Below are positions 6,053 to 12,713 of a stretch of DNA of 17,151 nucleotides, piece after piece. The translations under genes and the position numbers were made by a program. The stretch comes from Clostridiales bacterium (GTDB taxonomy: Bacteria; Bacillota; Clostridia; Oscillospirales; Oscillospiraceae). The notes under the pieces were generated by a model, which made no database searches, was not told the DNA's origin, and worked only from the letters and a program-made list of their open reading frames with translations. Numbering within the stretch: the stretch's first letter is position 1; the number at the start of each line of letters is the position of its first letter. The stretch covers positions 1-17,151 of the forward strand of contig VSNB01000038.1 in NCBI GenBank assembly GCA_009774055.1. Reading direction: 5' to 3'.

Positions 6053-6607
6053 ATGAGAGTTATCACAGGCGCCGCCCGGGGGCGGCGGTTAAAGGAATTA
6101 GAGGGCTATGAAACCAGGCCCACCACTGACCGGGTCAAAGAAGGCATCTTCAATATTGTACAATTTGACATAGAAGGAAGAAAGGTTTTGGACCTGTTCG
6201 CCGGCACAGGCCAGCTGGGCATTGAGTCCCTCAGCCGGGGTGCGGCCTCCGCCGTCTTTGTGGAGCAGCGGCGGGACGCCGCCGCCTTGATCAGAGACAA
6301 TCTGAAGATCACGAACCTGGGAGAGAACGCGCGGGTTGTCTGCGGGGACGCCCTGGCCTTCCTCTCCTCCGCCCGGGAAAAGTTCGATCTTATCTTTATT
6401 GACCCCCCTTATGCCGCCAATCTGTGGAAAAATGCCATGGAAGCCATTTATCAGTTTGACATTTTGTCGAACCATGGTATAATAGTCTGTGAATCTCCCT
6501 CCGATCAGGACATGCCCCTGGTGAAGCCTCCCTATTTCCTCCGCCGGACTTACCGCTACGGCAGGATCAAGGTGACCACCTACTGCCGGGAGGAGGACGG
6601 CCAATGA
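6053..6607 (+). CDS. rsmD: 16S rRNA (guanine966-N2)-methyltransferase RsmD
   Basis: 184-aa SAM-dependent methyltransferase that methylates the 2-amino group of G966 (E. coli numbering) of 16S rRNA. The SAM-binding glycine loop is LDLFAGTGQLGIESLSRGA (about residues 46-64), and the catalytic N-methyltransferase motif IV is DPPY (117-120). The N-terminal RVITGAARGRRL and RPTTDRVKEGIFNI segments are typical of the family. ATG at 6053 is fixed by an in-frame TAA just upstream (6044-6046); AAGGAG at 6034-6039 is 13 nt away, a long spacing. That ribosome-binding site lies right at the 3' end of the structured element. The stop overlaps the coaD start (ATGA). Confidence 0.95.
   Translation: MRVITGAARGRRLKELEGYETRPTTDRVKEGIFNIVQFDIEGRKVLDLFAGTGQLGIESLSRGAASAVFVEQRRDAAALIRDNLKITNLGENARVVCGDALAFLSSAREKFDLIFIDPPYAANLWKNAMEAIYQFDILSNHGIIVCESPSDQDMPLVKPPYFLRRTYRYGRIKVTTYCREEDGQ
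6456..6483 (+). promoter_or_regulatory. Near-consensus promoter inside rsmD
   Basis: Perfect -35 TTGACA (6456-6461) and perfect -10 TATAAT (6478-6483) with a 16-nt spacer, within the 3' part of rsmD and about 115 nt upstream of coaD. Such a match is unlikely by chance in this GC-rich context. It would drive coaD and the coiled-coil gene independently of the long leader. Confidence 0.65.
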
Positions 6608-7089
6608 GAATCGCCGTATGCCCCGGCAGTTTCGATCCCATCACCGTGGGGCACCTGGATCTGGCGGAGCGGGCCGCCGCCATCTTCGACCGGGTGATCC
6701 TCTGCGTCATGGTCAACGGGGAAAAAAAGCACATGTTTACCCTGGACGAGCGGCTGGAGCTGGCCCGGGCCGCCGCGGCCCACCTGCCCAACGTGGAGGC
6801 TGCCGCCTGCGGCGGCCTGCTGGCGGATTTCGCCAGGGAGCAGGGGGCCTGCGCCCTTGTCAAGGGCGTCCGGGGCGGCACGGATCTGGATTGGGAAATG
6901 CAGCTGGCCCAGATCAACCGGGACCTCTTTCCCCGGCTGGACACCGTCCTGCTGCCCGCCCGGCCTGAACACATGCACATCAGCTCCACAATGGTGCGGG
7001 AAATGCTCCGCTACCAGCAGAGACTGAAGCCGTATATCCCCTCGGGCGCGATGCGCGCCCTGCTCAGGATCAGAGAAGGAAAGGTATGA
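6604..7089 (+). CDS. coaD: Phosphopantetheine adenylyltransferase
   Basis: 161-aa enzyme of the penultimate step of coenzyme A synthesis: 4'-phosphopantetheine + ATP to dephospho-CoA + PPi. The nucleotidyltransferase motif GSFDPITVGH (residues 8-17, (T/H)xGH with catalytic His17) and the second motif ISSTMVRE (126-133) are intact. Length matches the bacterial family (about 160). The start ATG overlaps the rsmD stop by four bases, implying translational coupling; the rsmD-coaD pair is widely conserved. The internal rsmD promoter could supply extra transcription. Confidence 0.96.
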   Translation: MRIAVCPGSFDPITVGHLDLAERAAAIFDRVILCVMVNGEKKHMFTLDERLELARAAAAHLPNVEAAACGGLLADFAREQGACALVKGVRGGTDLDWEMQLAQINRDLFPRLDTVLLPARPEHMHISSTMVREMLRYQQRLKPYIPSGAMRALLRIREGKV

Positions 7090-7096
7090 TACTGCT

Positions 7097-7606
7097 ATGG
7101 CAAACGATGTTTTCTATTTGATCGATCTCCTCTATGAGATGATCGACGGGGCCAAGGGCGTGGTCCTCTCACCGGACAAGTGCATCGTCGTCCGGGACGA
7201 TGCGCTGGAGCTGCTGGAACAGCTGCGGGGCGAGCTGCCCGCCGAGCTGAAGAAGGCCCAGGATCTGATCCGCCGCAGGGACGAGTACGTGGAGGAGGCC
7301 AAAAAGGAGGCCGACCGCATCCGCCGCCAGGCGGACATGGATGCGAAAACCATTGTGGGCGAGAGCGAGATCGCCCGGGTGGCCCGGGACAAGGCCCGGG
7401 AAATGGTTACCCAGGCCAACGACCGCTCCAAGGCCATCATCAACGTGGCCAACGAATACACCGACGACGCCCTGCGCCGCACCGAGGAGGCCATCCAGCA
7501 GGCCCTGGAGGAGGTCCGGGAGTCCCGCGCCCGGTTCCGCGCCGTCTCCCGGGAGAAGCTTCAGGCCCAGCAGGCCCGGCCCGAGGAGCAGACAGGCGGA
7601 AAATAG
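7097..7606 (+). CDS. Coiled-coil protein of unknown function
   Basis: 169-aa soluble, highly charged protein with no signal peptide or transmembrane segment. Residues about 45-150 are rich in E, K, R, A and Q with heptad-like spacing, resembling ATP-synthase b-subunit or DivIVA-like coiled coils, probably explaining 'ATPase'-type names given to similar clostridial proteins. No Walker motif is present. The N-terminal 40 residues (YLIDLLYEMIDGAKGVVLSP) look like a separate small folded part. It follows coaD by 7 nt, preceded by a purine-rich GAAGGAAAGG, and ends the rsmD-coaD unit before a strong terminator. Function cannot be assigned; a role in envelope or division organisation is only suggested by position. 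Confidence 0.7.
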   Translation: MANDVFYLIDLLYEMIDGAKGVVLSPDKCIVVRDDALELLEQLRGELPAELKKAQDLIRRRDEYVEEAKKEADRIRRQADMDAKTIVGESEIARVARDKAREMVTQANDRSKAIINVANEYTDDALRRTEEAIQQALEEVRESRARFRAVSREKLQAQQARPEEQTGGK

Positions 7607-7689
7607 CCGGCTTGGGCTTTGTGCATATCGCTGAATATTTGGGGGTTATTTCGCCATTCGTTGGCACGAGTCCATATTTTGTGTTTTTG

Positions 7690-7731
7690 TCCGCGTGCGG
7701 TGCAAGATGTTGCGCTGTGCGCGGATTTTTT
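7690..7731 (+). terminator. Rho-independent terminator of the rsmD-coaD unit
   Basis: 16-bp stem (four G-T wobbles): 7690-7705 pairs with 7710-7725, with loop GATG, followed by six T (7726-7731) and further T-rich sequence. It lies 84 nt past the stop of the coiled-coil gene and about 95 nt before the mra promoter, so it separates the two plus-strand transcription units. Confidence 0.75.
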
Positions 7732-7827
7732 GGTATTTTTGCTAGAACGGGCGTTTTAAATCGCAAAATCTTCGCTTTTTCGTGCAAAATCCCATACTTT
7801 CGCGGCGAAAAAATAAAAATTTTATCC

Positions 7828-7856
7828 TTGCAATTCTGACCGCCATGCCGTATACT
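7828..7856 (+). promoter_or_regulatory. Predicted sigma-A promoter of the mra/dcw operon
   Basis: -35 TTGCAA (7828-7833) and -10 TATACT (7851-7856) with a 17-nt spacer. It is immediately upstream of the MraZ operator repeats, putting the start of transcription near 7863. The arrangement (promoter, repeats at +1, mraZ first gene) is that of known mra promoters. Confidence 0.75.
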
Positions 7857-7862
7857 ATCATC

Positions 7863-7892
7863 AAGTGGTGGAAAGTAGGGCAAAGTGGGGAC
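7863..7892 (+). promoter_or_regulatory. MraZ operator: three 10-nt direct repeats
   Basis: Three head-to-tail decamers AAGTGGTGGA, AAGTAGGGCA and AAGTGGGGAC at exact 10-nt periodicity. They match the known MraZ-binding pattern of TGGG/GTGG-type boxes at 10-nt intervals near mra promoters. The position at the predicted transcription start fits autoregulation by the MraZ encoded about 90 nt downstream. Confidence 0.75.
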
Positions 7893-7906
7893 TTAGCCCT
7901 GACACA

Positions 7907-7942
7907 GCCGCTTCGGGGCCGATTTCCCGGAGGGGAAGCGGC
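7907..7942 (+). promoter_or_regulatory. Hairpin in the mraZ leader
   Basis: GCCGCTTC (7907-7914) pairs with GAAGCGGC (7935-7942), with further G/C pairing possible inside the loop. It lies in the untranslated leader between the MraZ repeats and the GTG start. No T-run follows, so it is not a classic terminator; a regulatory role is unproven. Confidence 0.4.
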
Positions 7943-7983
7943 CGGATGCGCCGGGGCTGCGGCGGGAAAGGCGGCGGAGGGCC

Positions 7984-8400
7984 GTGATTGGGCAGTATCA
8001 GCACAATATCGACGCCAAGGGCCGGCTGTTCATCCCCGCCAAGTACCGGGAGGAGCTGGGGGAGACGTTTTACGTCACCATCGGCCTGGACGGATGTCTT
8101 TCCGTGTACTCCGACGCCAAGTGGGGGGAGCTGACGGAGAAGTACGATGCCCTGCCCATTTCCCAGGCCCGGAAGATGCGGACCCTCTTCGCCAACGCCG
8201 CCAAGTGCGAGCCCGATTCCCAGGGGCGCATTCTCATTCCCGCCAAGCTGCGGCAGTATGCGGCCTTAGAGCGGGAGGTCATTATCAACGGCGCGTCGAA
8301 GTGCCTGGAGCTGTGGAACCCGGAGCGGTGGGCTCCCATCGAGGACGCGGGGCTGGACCCGGAGAATCTGGCTGCGGCTATGGAAGAGTTGGGATTCTGA
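7984..8400 (+). CDS. mraZ: Transcriptional regulator MraZ
   Basis: 138-aa regulator of the division/cell-wall operon, built from two SpoVT-AbrB half-barrels that assemble into rings. The two DNA-binding motifs are visible: NIDAKGRLFIPAKYRE (about residues 8-23) and CEPDSQGRILIPAKLRQ (about 77-93), both of the DxxGR-IP type. The family is about 140-150 aa. The start is GTG at 7984 with GGAGG 3 nt upstream; no earlier start in this frame has a better site. It ends one base before rsmH. Likely autorepressor acting through the repeats at 7863-7892. Confidence 0.95.
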   Translation: MIGQYQHNIDAKGRLFIPAKYREELGETFYVTIGLDGCLSVYSDAKWGELTEKYDALPISQARKMRTLFANAAKCEPDSQGRILIPAKLRQYAALEREVIINGASKCLELWNPERWAPIEDAGLDPENLAAAMEELGF

Positions 8401-8401
8401 C

Positions 8402-9355
8402 ATGGATGATATGGAAAAGGACTACGGGCACAAGCCCGTGCTGCTGGAGGAGTGCCTGGAGGCCTTGGCCGTCAGGCCGGAGGGGATTTACCTGGACGGC
8501 ACCCTGGGCCGGGCGGGACACTCCTTGGAGATTCTCCGCCGCCTGACCACGGGCCGGCTTATCGGCGTGGACCGGGATCTGGCGGCTATCGAGGCCGCCC
8601 GGGAGCGGCTGGCGGAATTTGGGGACCGGGTGACTCTGGTCCATGGAAATTTTTCCGATTTGGGAGACATTCTCCAAAATCTGGGCATAGTAGGGGCAGA
8701 CGGGATGCTCTTCGATTTGGGCGTTTCCTCCCCGCAGCTGGACGAGCCCCGGCGGGGCTTCAGCTACATGCACGATGCGCCGCTGGATATGCGCATGGAC
8801 GAGACGGCGGCGCTGGACGCCTTCCAGGTGGTGAATACCTGGAGCTATGAGGAGCTGCGGCGCATCCTGTTCGAGTACGGCGAAGAGCGTTACGCGCCCC
8901 AGATCGCCCGGGCCGTGGTTCGCGCCAGGGAGGACAAGCCTGTGGGGACCACCGGCGAGCTGGCGGAGCTCATCCGCTCCGCTATGCCCTCCAAGGCCCT
9001 GCGGGAGAAGCAGCACCCCGCCAAGCGCAGCTTCCAGGCCATCCGCATCGCCGTCAACGGCGAGCTGGACGCCCTGCCGCCCATGCTGGATGCGGCGGCG
9101 GAGGCCCTGCTGCCGGGGGGGCGGCTGGCGGTGATTACCTTCCACAGCCTGGAGGACCGGATTGTGAAGCAGAGGCTGCGGGAGCTGGCAACAGGCTGCA
9201 CCTGTCCGCCGGAATTCCCGGTGTGCGTGTGCGGGAAGAAGCCGAAGCTGCGCCTGGTGAACCGCAAGCCCGTTGTCTCCGGTCCTGCCGAGCTGGCGGA
9301 GAATCCCCGCGCCCGCAGCGCCAAGCTGCGCGCGGCGGAGCGGACGGAATTTTGA
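8402..9355 (+). CDS. rsmH: 16S rRNA (cytosine1402-N4)-methyltransferase RsmH (MraW)
   Basis: 317-aa SAM-dependent methyltransferase that N4-methylates C1402 in the ribosomal P site. Family signatures: HKPVLLEECLEAL (10-22), LDGTLGRAGHS (31-41, SAM loop), GVDRD (55-59), DLGVSSPQLD followed by RRGFSY, then HPAKRSFQAIRIAVN and AVITFHSLEDRIVK. The length is normal. ATG at 8402 lies one base after the mraZ stop; an ATG at 8411 is a possible alternative. This mraZ-rsmH order is standard for the dcw cluster. Confidence 0.97.
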   Translation: MDDMEKDYGHKPVLLEECLEALAVRPEGIYLDGTLGRAGHSLEILRRLTTGRLIGVDRDLAAIEAARERLAEFGDRVTLVHGNFSDLGDILQNLGIVGADGMLFDLGVSSPQLDEPRRGFSYMHDAPLDMRMDETAALDAFQVVNTWSYEELRRILFEYGEERYAPQIARAVVRAREDKPVGTTGELAELIRSAMPSKALREKQHPAKRSFQAIRIAVNGELDALPPMLDAAAEALLPGGRLAVITFHSLEDRIVKQRLRELATGCTCPPEFPVCVCGKKPKLRLVNRKPVVSGPAELAENPRARSAKLRAAERTEF

Positions 9356-9397
9356 CAAAACGATTGAGGCCGGTCACAGGGAAAGGAGAGGCGTTCC

Positions 9398-10000
9398 ATG
9401 GCTGCACGTAATGCGAGAAACAGCAGAACAGACCGCAGATACCGCGCGCGGGGGACCATGGATGGCAATCTGGCCCGGAAGCCGGAGCGCAGGAGGGAGA
9501 CGGACAGCCGGGAGCTGGAACGCCGCCTGGAGCGCAGCGGCCGGATGGACTTCGACCAGCTCTACGAGCGCAGTCCGGAGACGGCCGCCGAGCGCAACGC
9601 CCGCCGCCGGGCCCAGTTCAAGGCGTCGGTACGGCCCGCCCAGAAGGTGTCGTTTTTGGCTCTGCTGGGGTTTGTGTGCGTATTGCTGCTGATGGTGTCG
9701 CTGCTGCTGTGCTATGTGCGGCTCAATGACATTTCCCGGAGCATCGTGTCCATGAAGTCGGAGATCAAACAGCTGGAGGTGGAGCAGGTGTCCCTGCTGA
9801 CCCAGCATGAGAAGGTGTTTGACCTCTCCGCCGTGAAGGAGGCCGCCGAGGCCGCCGGCATGGTCCAGCCCAGCGATGGACAGGTCTATTATATTACCCT
9901 CCCAGGGGAGGATCAGGCCCGGGCCCACAAGCCGGAGGGCCGGGGACTGGAGCAGTTCTTTACCGCCCTGGGGCGGGGGCTTCCGGACAGCGGCGAGTAG
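9398..10000 (+). CDS. ftsL: FtsL-like cell division protein
   Basis: 200-aa bitopic membrane protein. It has a strongly basic and charged cytoplasmic N-terminus (1-82), one transmembrane helix (about 84-107) and an extracytoplasmic coiled coil (about 108-160, LNDISRSIVSMKSEIKQLE), then a short tail. This layout and the position between rsmH and the PBP gene are those of FtsL, which with DivIC/FtsB and DivIB scaffolds the septal synthase FtsW-PBP. Sequence similarity of FtsL is always low, so the call rests on layout and place. The N-terminal tail is longer than in B. subtilis FtsL (about 117 aa in total). ATG at 9398 has AAAGGAG about 10 nt upstream. Confidence 0.75.
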   Translation: MAARNARNSRTDRRYRARGTMDGNLARKPERRRETDSRELERRLERSGRMDFDQLYERSPETAAERNARRRAQFKASVRPAQKVSFLALLGFVCVLLLMVSLLLCYVRLNDISRSIVSMKSEIKQLEVEQVSLLTQHEKVFDLSAVKEAAEAAGMVQPSDGQVYYITLPGEDQARAHKPEGRGLEQFFTALGRGLPDSGE

Positions 10001-10073
10001 GCATATTTCCCCGGAGCGTACGTATAAATGAATGGGTAAGCGTCCCGCCCTGCCGCCGGGGCGGGCGGACGTC

Positions 10074-10105
10074 GGGAGCGGAGGGCATCCTCCCGCTCCC
10101 TTTTT
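10074..10105 (+). terminator. Terminator-like hairpin between ftsL and the PBP gene
   Basis: GGGAGCGGAGG (10074-10084) pairs with CCTCCCGCTCCC (10089-10100, one bulged C), loop GCAT, followed by TTTTT (10101-10105). The structure is that of a rho-independent terminator but lies inside the operon, only 16 nt before the PBP start and next to its Shine-Dalgarno. A second GC hairpin (GTCC-C-GCCC with GGGCGGAC, about 10042-10071) lies just upstream. It may lower expression of the downstream genes. Confidence 0.65.
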
Positions 10106-10120
10106 CGCAAGGAGGAAACC

Positions 10121-12559
10121 ATGGCAAATCCATCCCGCAAGCCGTCGGAGCCGGCGGCCCCTAAGAAGAATACCAAGCGTCAGCCCAACTCCGCCCGGCT
10201 GGCGAAGCTGGTGATTCAGCGGCGGACCCTGGCGCTGCTGCTGGTGTTCGGCGTGGCGTCGTTCCTGGCGCTGTTCGCCAAGGCCTACGAGCTGACCATC
10301 ACCCAGCACAACGAGCTCCAGGACGGCGCCTCCAGCCAGCAGATGCGCTCCACCGTCATTTCCGCCTCCCGGGGTGCGATTCTGGACCGCAACGGGGTGA
10401 ATCTGGCGGTGTCCGCCTCAGCGGACACGGTGTTCATCGACCCCAACGCCATCCAGAAGTACGCCGACGAGCTGGACCGGCAGCGGGCCCAGAAGCTGGT
10501 GGACGGGGTGAAGGACGGCGAAAAGCTGCCCATGAGCGGACAGGAGTACAAGGACATGCTGGCCGAACGCCTTGCGGAGATCCTGGAGATCGACCCCCAG
10601 GACGTTTACGACAACATGGCCCGGACCAGCTGGCGGTACGCGACCCTCAGCAAGCGGGTGGAGAAGGAGGTCAGCGACCGGGTCCGGGAGTTCATTACCA
10701 CAAACGACACCGGTAAGACCTTGCAGGGGGTCCATCTGGAGGCGGATTCCAAGCGGTACTATCCCCGCTCCTCCCTGGCCTCCCATGTGCTGGGGTTTCT
10801 GAATCCGGAGAATCACGGGGCCTACGGTCTGGAGGCTCTTTATGAGGACGTGCTGGAGGGGACCACGGGACTGTCCGTGACGGCAAAGGAGGCCGGCGGC
10901 TCGGAGCTCATGTTCCAGTATGAGCAGTACTACGATGCCCAGGACGGCCACAGCATCCAGACCACTCTGGACAGCACTATCCAATACTACCTGGAGCGGG
11001 GAGTCACGGACATGGCGGCGGATTTCGGGGCCAAGAAAGGCGCCTGCGGCATCGCCATGGACCCCAAGACCGGCGCGATCCTTGCCATCTATTCCACGCC
11101 GGACTACGATCCCAACGCGCCCCGGGAGATTTACACGGAAAAATTGCAGGAGCAGCTGGCTAAGGTGGATGAGGAGAACCCGCCGGAGCCTGGCCAGGAG
11201 CACTCCGACGCCTACTGGGAGGAGCTTGGGAACCTGCAGCTGCTCCAGTGGCGCAGTAAGGCGGTCAATGACGCCTATGAGCCGGGCTCCACCTTTAAGA
11301 TCCTGACATTGGCCATGGCCCTGGAGGAGGGCGTGGCCAACCGCAACAGCTCCTACTACTGCGGCGGTTCTGTGCAGATTGAGGACAGCGACCCTATTCA
11401 CTGTTCCAACCGGAACGGTCACGGCTCCCAGATTTTAAAGGAGGCGGTAGGCCACTCCTGCAACCCGGCTTTCATCCGGATGGGACTGGATGTCGGACGG
11501 TCTACGTTCTATGACTATCTGGAGGAGTTCGGCCTGTTCGCGCCTACCGGCGTGGACCTCCAGGGCGAGGGCGCCAGCGTTTTCGCCAAGCGCAGCGTCT
11601 TTGAAAGCCACGATATCGACCTGGCCTGCTATGCCTTCGGTCAGAACTTCAACGTCACGCCCATTCAGCTCATCACCGCCCAGGCGGCCTGCGTCAACGG
11701 CGGGTATCTCTACCAGCCCTACGTGGTGGAAAAGGAGTTGGACAGCGAGGGAAACGTAGTCAGACAGCATGACGCCACTCCTGTCCGGCAGGTCATCAGC
11801 GAGGAGACATCCGCTATGGTGCGGGAGTGTCTGGAATACGTGGTCACCGACGGCGGCGGGAAAAACGCCCAGGTTGCCGGCTACCGTATCGGCGGCAAGA
11901 CCGGCACCGCCGACCAGCGGGGTACTAAGACGGCTGACAATCCCCGGGGCGACGTGGTCGTGTCCTTCCTTGCTGTCGCTCCGGCGGATGATCCCCAGAT
12001 AATCATGCTCCTGACCATGGACACCCCCGCCCGCCAGGAGGTAACGGGCATTTACACCTCCGGCGGCAACTATGTAGCCCCCACCGCCTCCAAGATCATG
12101 GCGGACATCCTGCCCTATCTGGGCATCGCGCCCCAGTATGACGAGGAAACCCGGTCCGTCGCTGAGGCCACCGTGCCTTACGTGGTGGGCCTGTCCAAGG
12201 ATGACGCGGCGGCGAAGCTCACGGACTACGGCTTCTCGTCCTACCGCACGGTGGGCGATGGAGACACGGTGACCGACCAGACGCCCGACGGCGGAGCCAT
12301 CGTCCCCAACGGCGCGGAGATCATCCTGTATATGGGCGCGGAAAAATCCTCCGACCGCTGCATTGTGCCGAAGGTGACCAACATGTCCGCCGATGAGGCC
12401 AACCGTGCACTGGTCAACGCCGGACTGATCATGAAGGCCACCGGCTCCAGCGCCAGCGGCGCGAAGGTTATCAGCCAGTCCCTGGAGCCTGGCACTGAGG
12501 CGGATGCCGGGACGGTGGTTACGGTGCAGATGGGGACGATGTCGAACATTGCGGACTGA
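10121..12559 (+). CDS. Class B penicillin-binding protein (FtsI/PBP2B or SpoVD type) with two PASTA domains
   Basis: 812-aa transpeptidase that cross-links septal peptidoglycan with FtsW. Basic cytoplasmic N-terminus, one transmembrane anchor (about 36-55), a dimerisation domain starting near SRGAILDRNG (about 83-92), then the transpeptidase domain. Its active-site motifs are intact: STFK with nucleophile Ser390, SCN at Ser446 (GHSCNPAF) and KTGT at Lys593. Two PASTA repeats follow from about 685 (VPYVVGL) and 749 (VPKVTNM). B. subtilis PBP2B has two PASTA domains and SpoVD one, so vegetative and sporulation roles cannot be separated by sequence. About 40 charged residues precede the STFK motif (335-375), longer than I expect there. 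ATG at 10121 has a strong AAGGAGG 6-7 nt upstream. Confidence 0.93.
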   Translation: MANPSRKPSEPAAPKKNTKRQPNSARLAKLVIQRRTLALLLVFGVASFLALFAKAYELTITQHNELQDGASSQQMRSTVISASRGAILDRNGVNLAVSASADTVFIDPNAIQKYADELDRQRAQKLVDGVKDGEKLPMSGQEYKDMLAERLAEILEIDPQDVYDNMARTSWRYATLSKRVEKEVSDRVREFITTNDTGKTLQGVHLEADSKRYYPRSSLASHVLGFLNPENHGAYGLEALYEDVLEGTTGLSVTAKEAGGSELMFQYEQYYDAQDGHSIQTTLDSTIQYYLERGVTDMAADFGAKKGACGIAMDPKTGAILAIYSTPDYDPNAPREIYTEKLQEQLAKVDEENPPEPGQEHSDAYWEELGNLQLLQWRSKAVNDAYEPGSTFKILTLAMALEEGVANRNSSYYCGGSVQIEDSDPIHCSNRNGHGSQILKEAVGHSCNPAFIRMGLDVGRSTFYDYLEEFGLFAPTGVDLQGEGASVFAKRSVFESHDIDLACYAFGQNFNVTPIQLITAQAACVNGGYLYQPYVVEKELDSEGNVVRQHDATPVRQVISEETSAMVRECLEYVVTDGGGKNAQVAGYRIGGKTGTADQRGTKTADNPRGDVVVSFLAVAPADDPQIIMLLTMDTPARQEVTGIYTSGGNYVAPTASKIMADILPYLGIAPQYDEETRSVAEATVPYVVGLSKDDAAAKLTDYGFSSYRTVGDGDTVTDQTPDGGAIVPNGAEIILYMGAEKSSDRCIVPKVTNMSADEANRALVNAGLIMKATGSSASGAKVISQSLEPGTEADAGTVVTVQMGTMSNIAD

Positions 12560-12563
12560 GGAC

Positions 12564-12595
12564 GTTCTTTTTCTTTGTGAACAAAGGAAAAGAAC
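12564..12595 (+). repeat. Long hairpin in the PBP-murE gap
   Basis: 14-bp stem: GTTCTTTTTCTTTG (12564-12577) with CAAAGGAAAAGAAC (12582-12595), one T-G wobble, loop TGAA. It starts 5 nt after the PBP stop in a 154-nt gap that is AT-rich compared with its surroundings; an A/T-rich tail AAAAAGAAAAACTTTTT follows. It is not a good terminator on the plus strand because no clean T-run directly follows. Its style, a long palindrome with a tiny loop in an intergenic gap, resembles the hairpins of the structured elements. The rest of the gap to 12713 shows nothing recognisable. Confidence 0.55.
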
Positions 12596-12713
12596 CAAAA
12601 AGAAAAACTTTTTATCCGCCCGATGGGCCGTTAGAGGGAATGTTTGCTTCTAATGGAGGCGCGTGCCTGCGGGATGCAAATGATAAGAATGAGGAAAGTG
12701 CAGGGGGCATAGG

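Noticed and set aside
5322..6111. Several 70-108-codon open frames in the non-coding block before rsmD
   Set aside because: They cross the hairpins, are not preserved in frame in the inverted copy because of indels, and have no ribosome-binding sites or recognisable motifs.
7607..7983. Hidden small gene between the coiled-coil gene and mraZ
   Set aside because: Open frames here are extensions or shadows without ribosome-binding sites. The region is accounted for by a terminator, a promoter, MraZ repeats and a leader hairpin.
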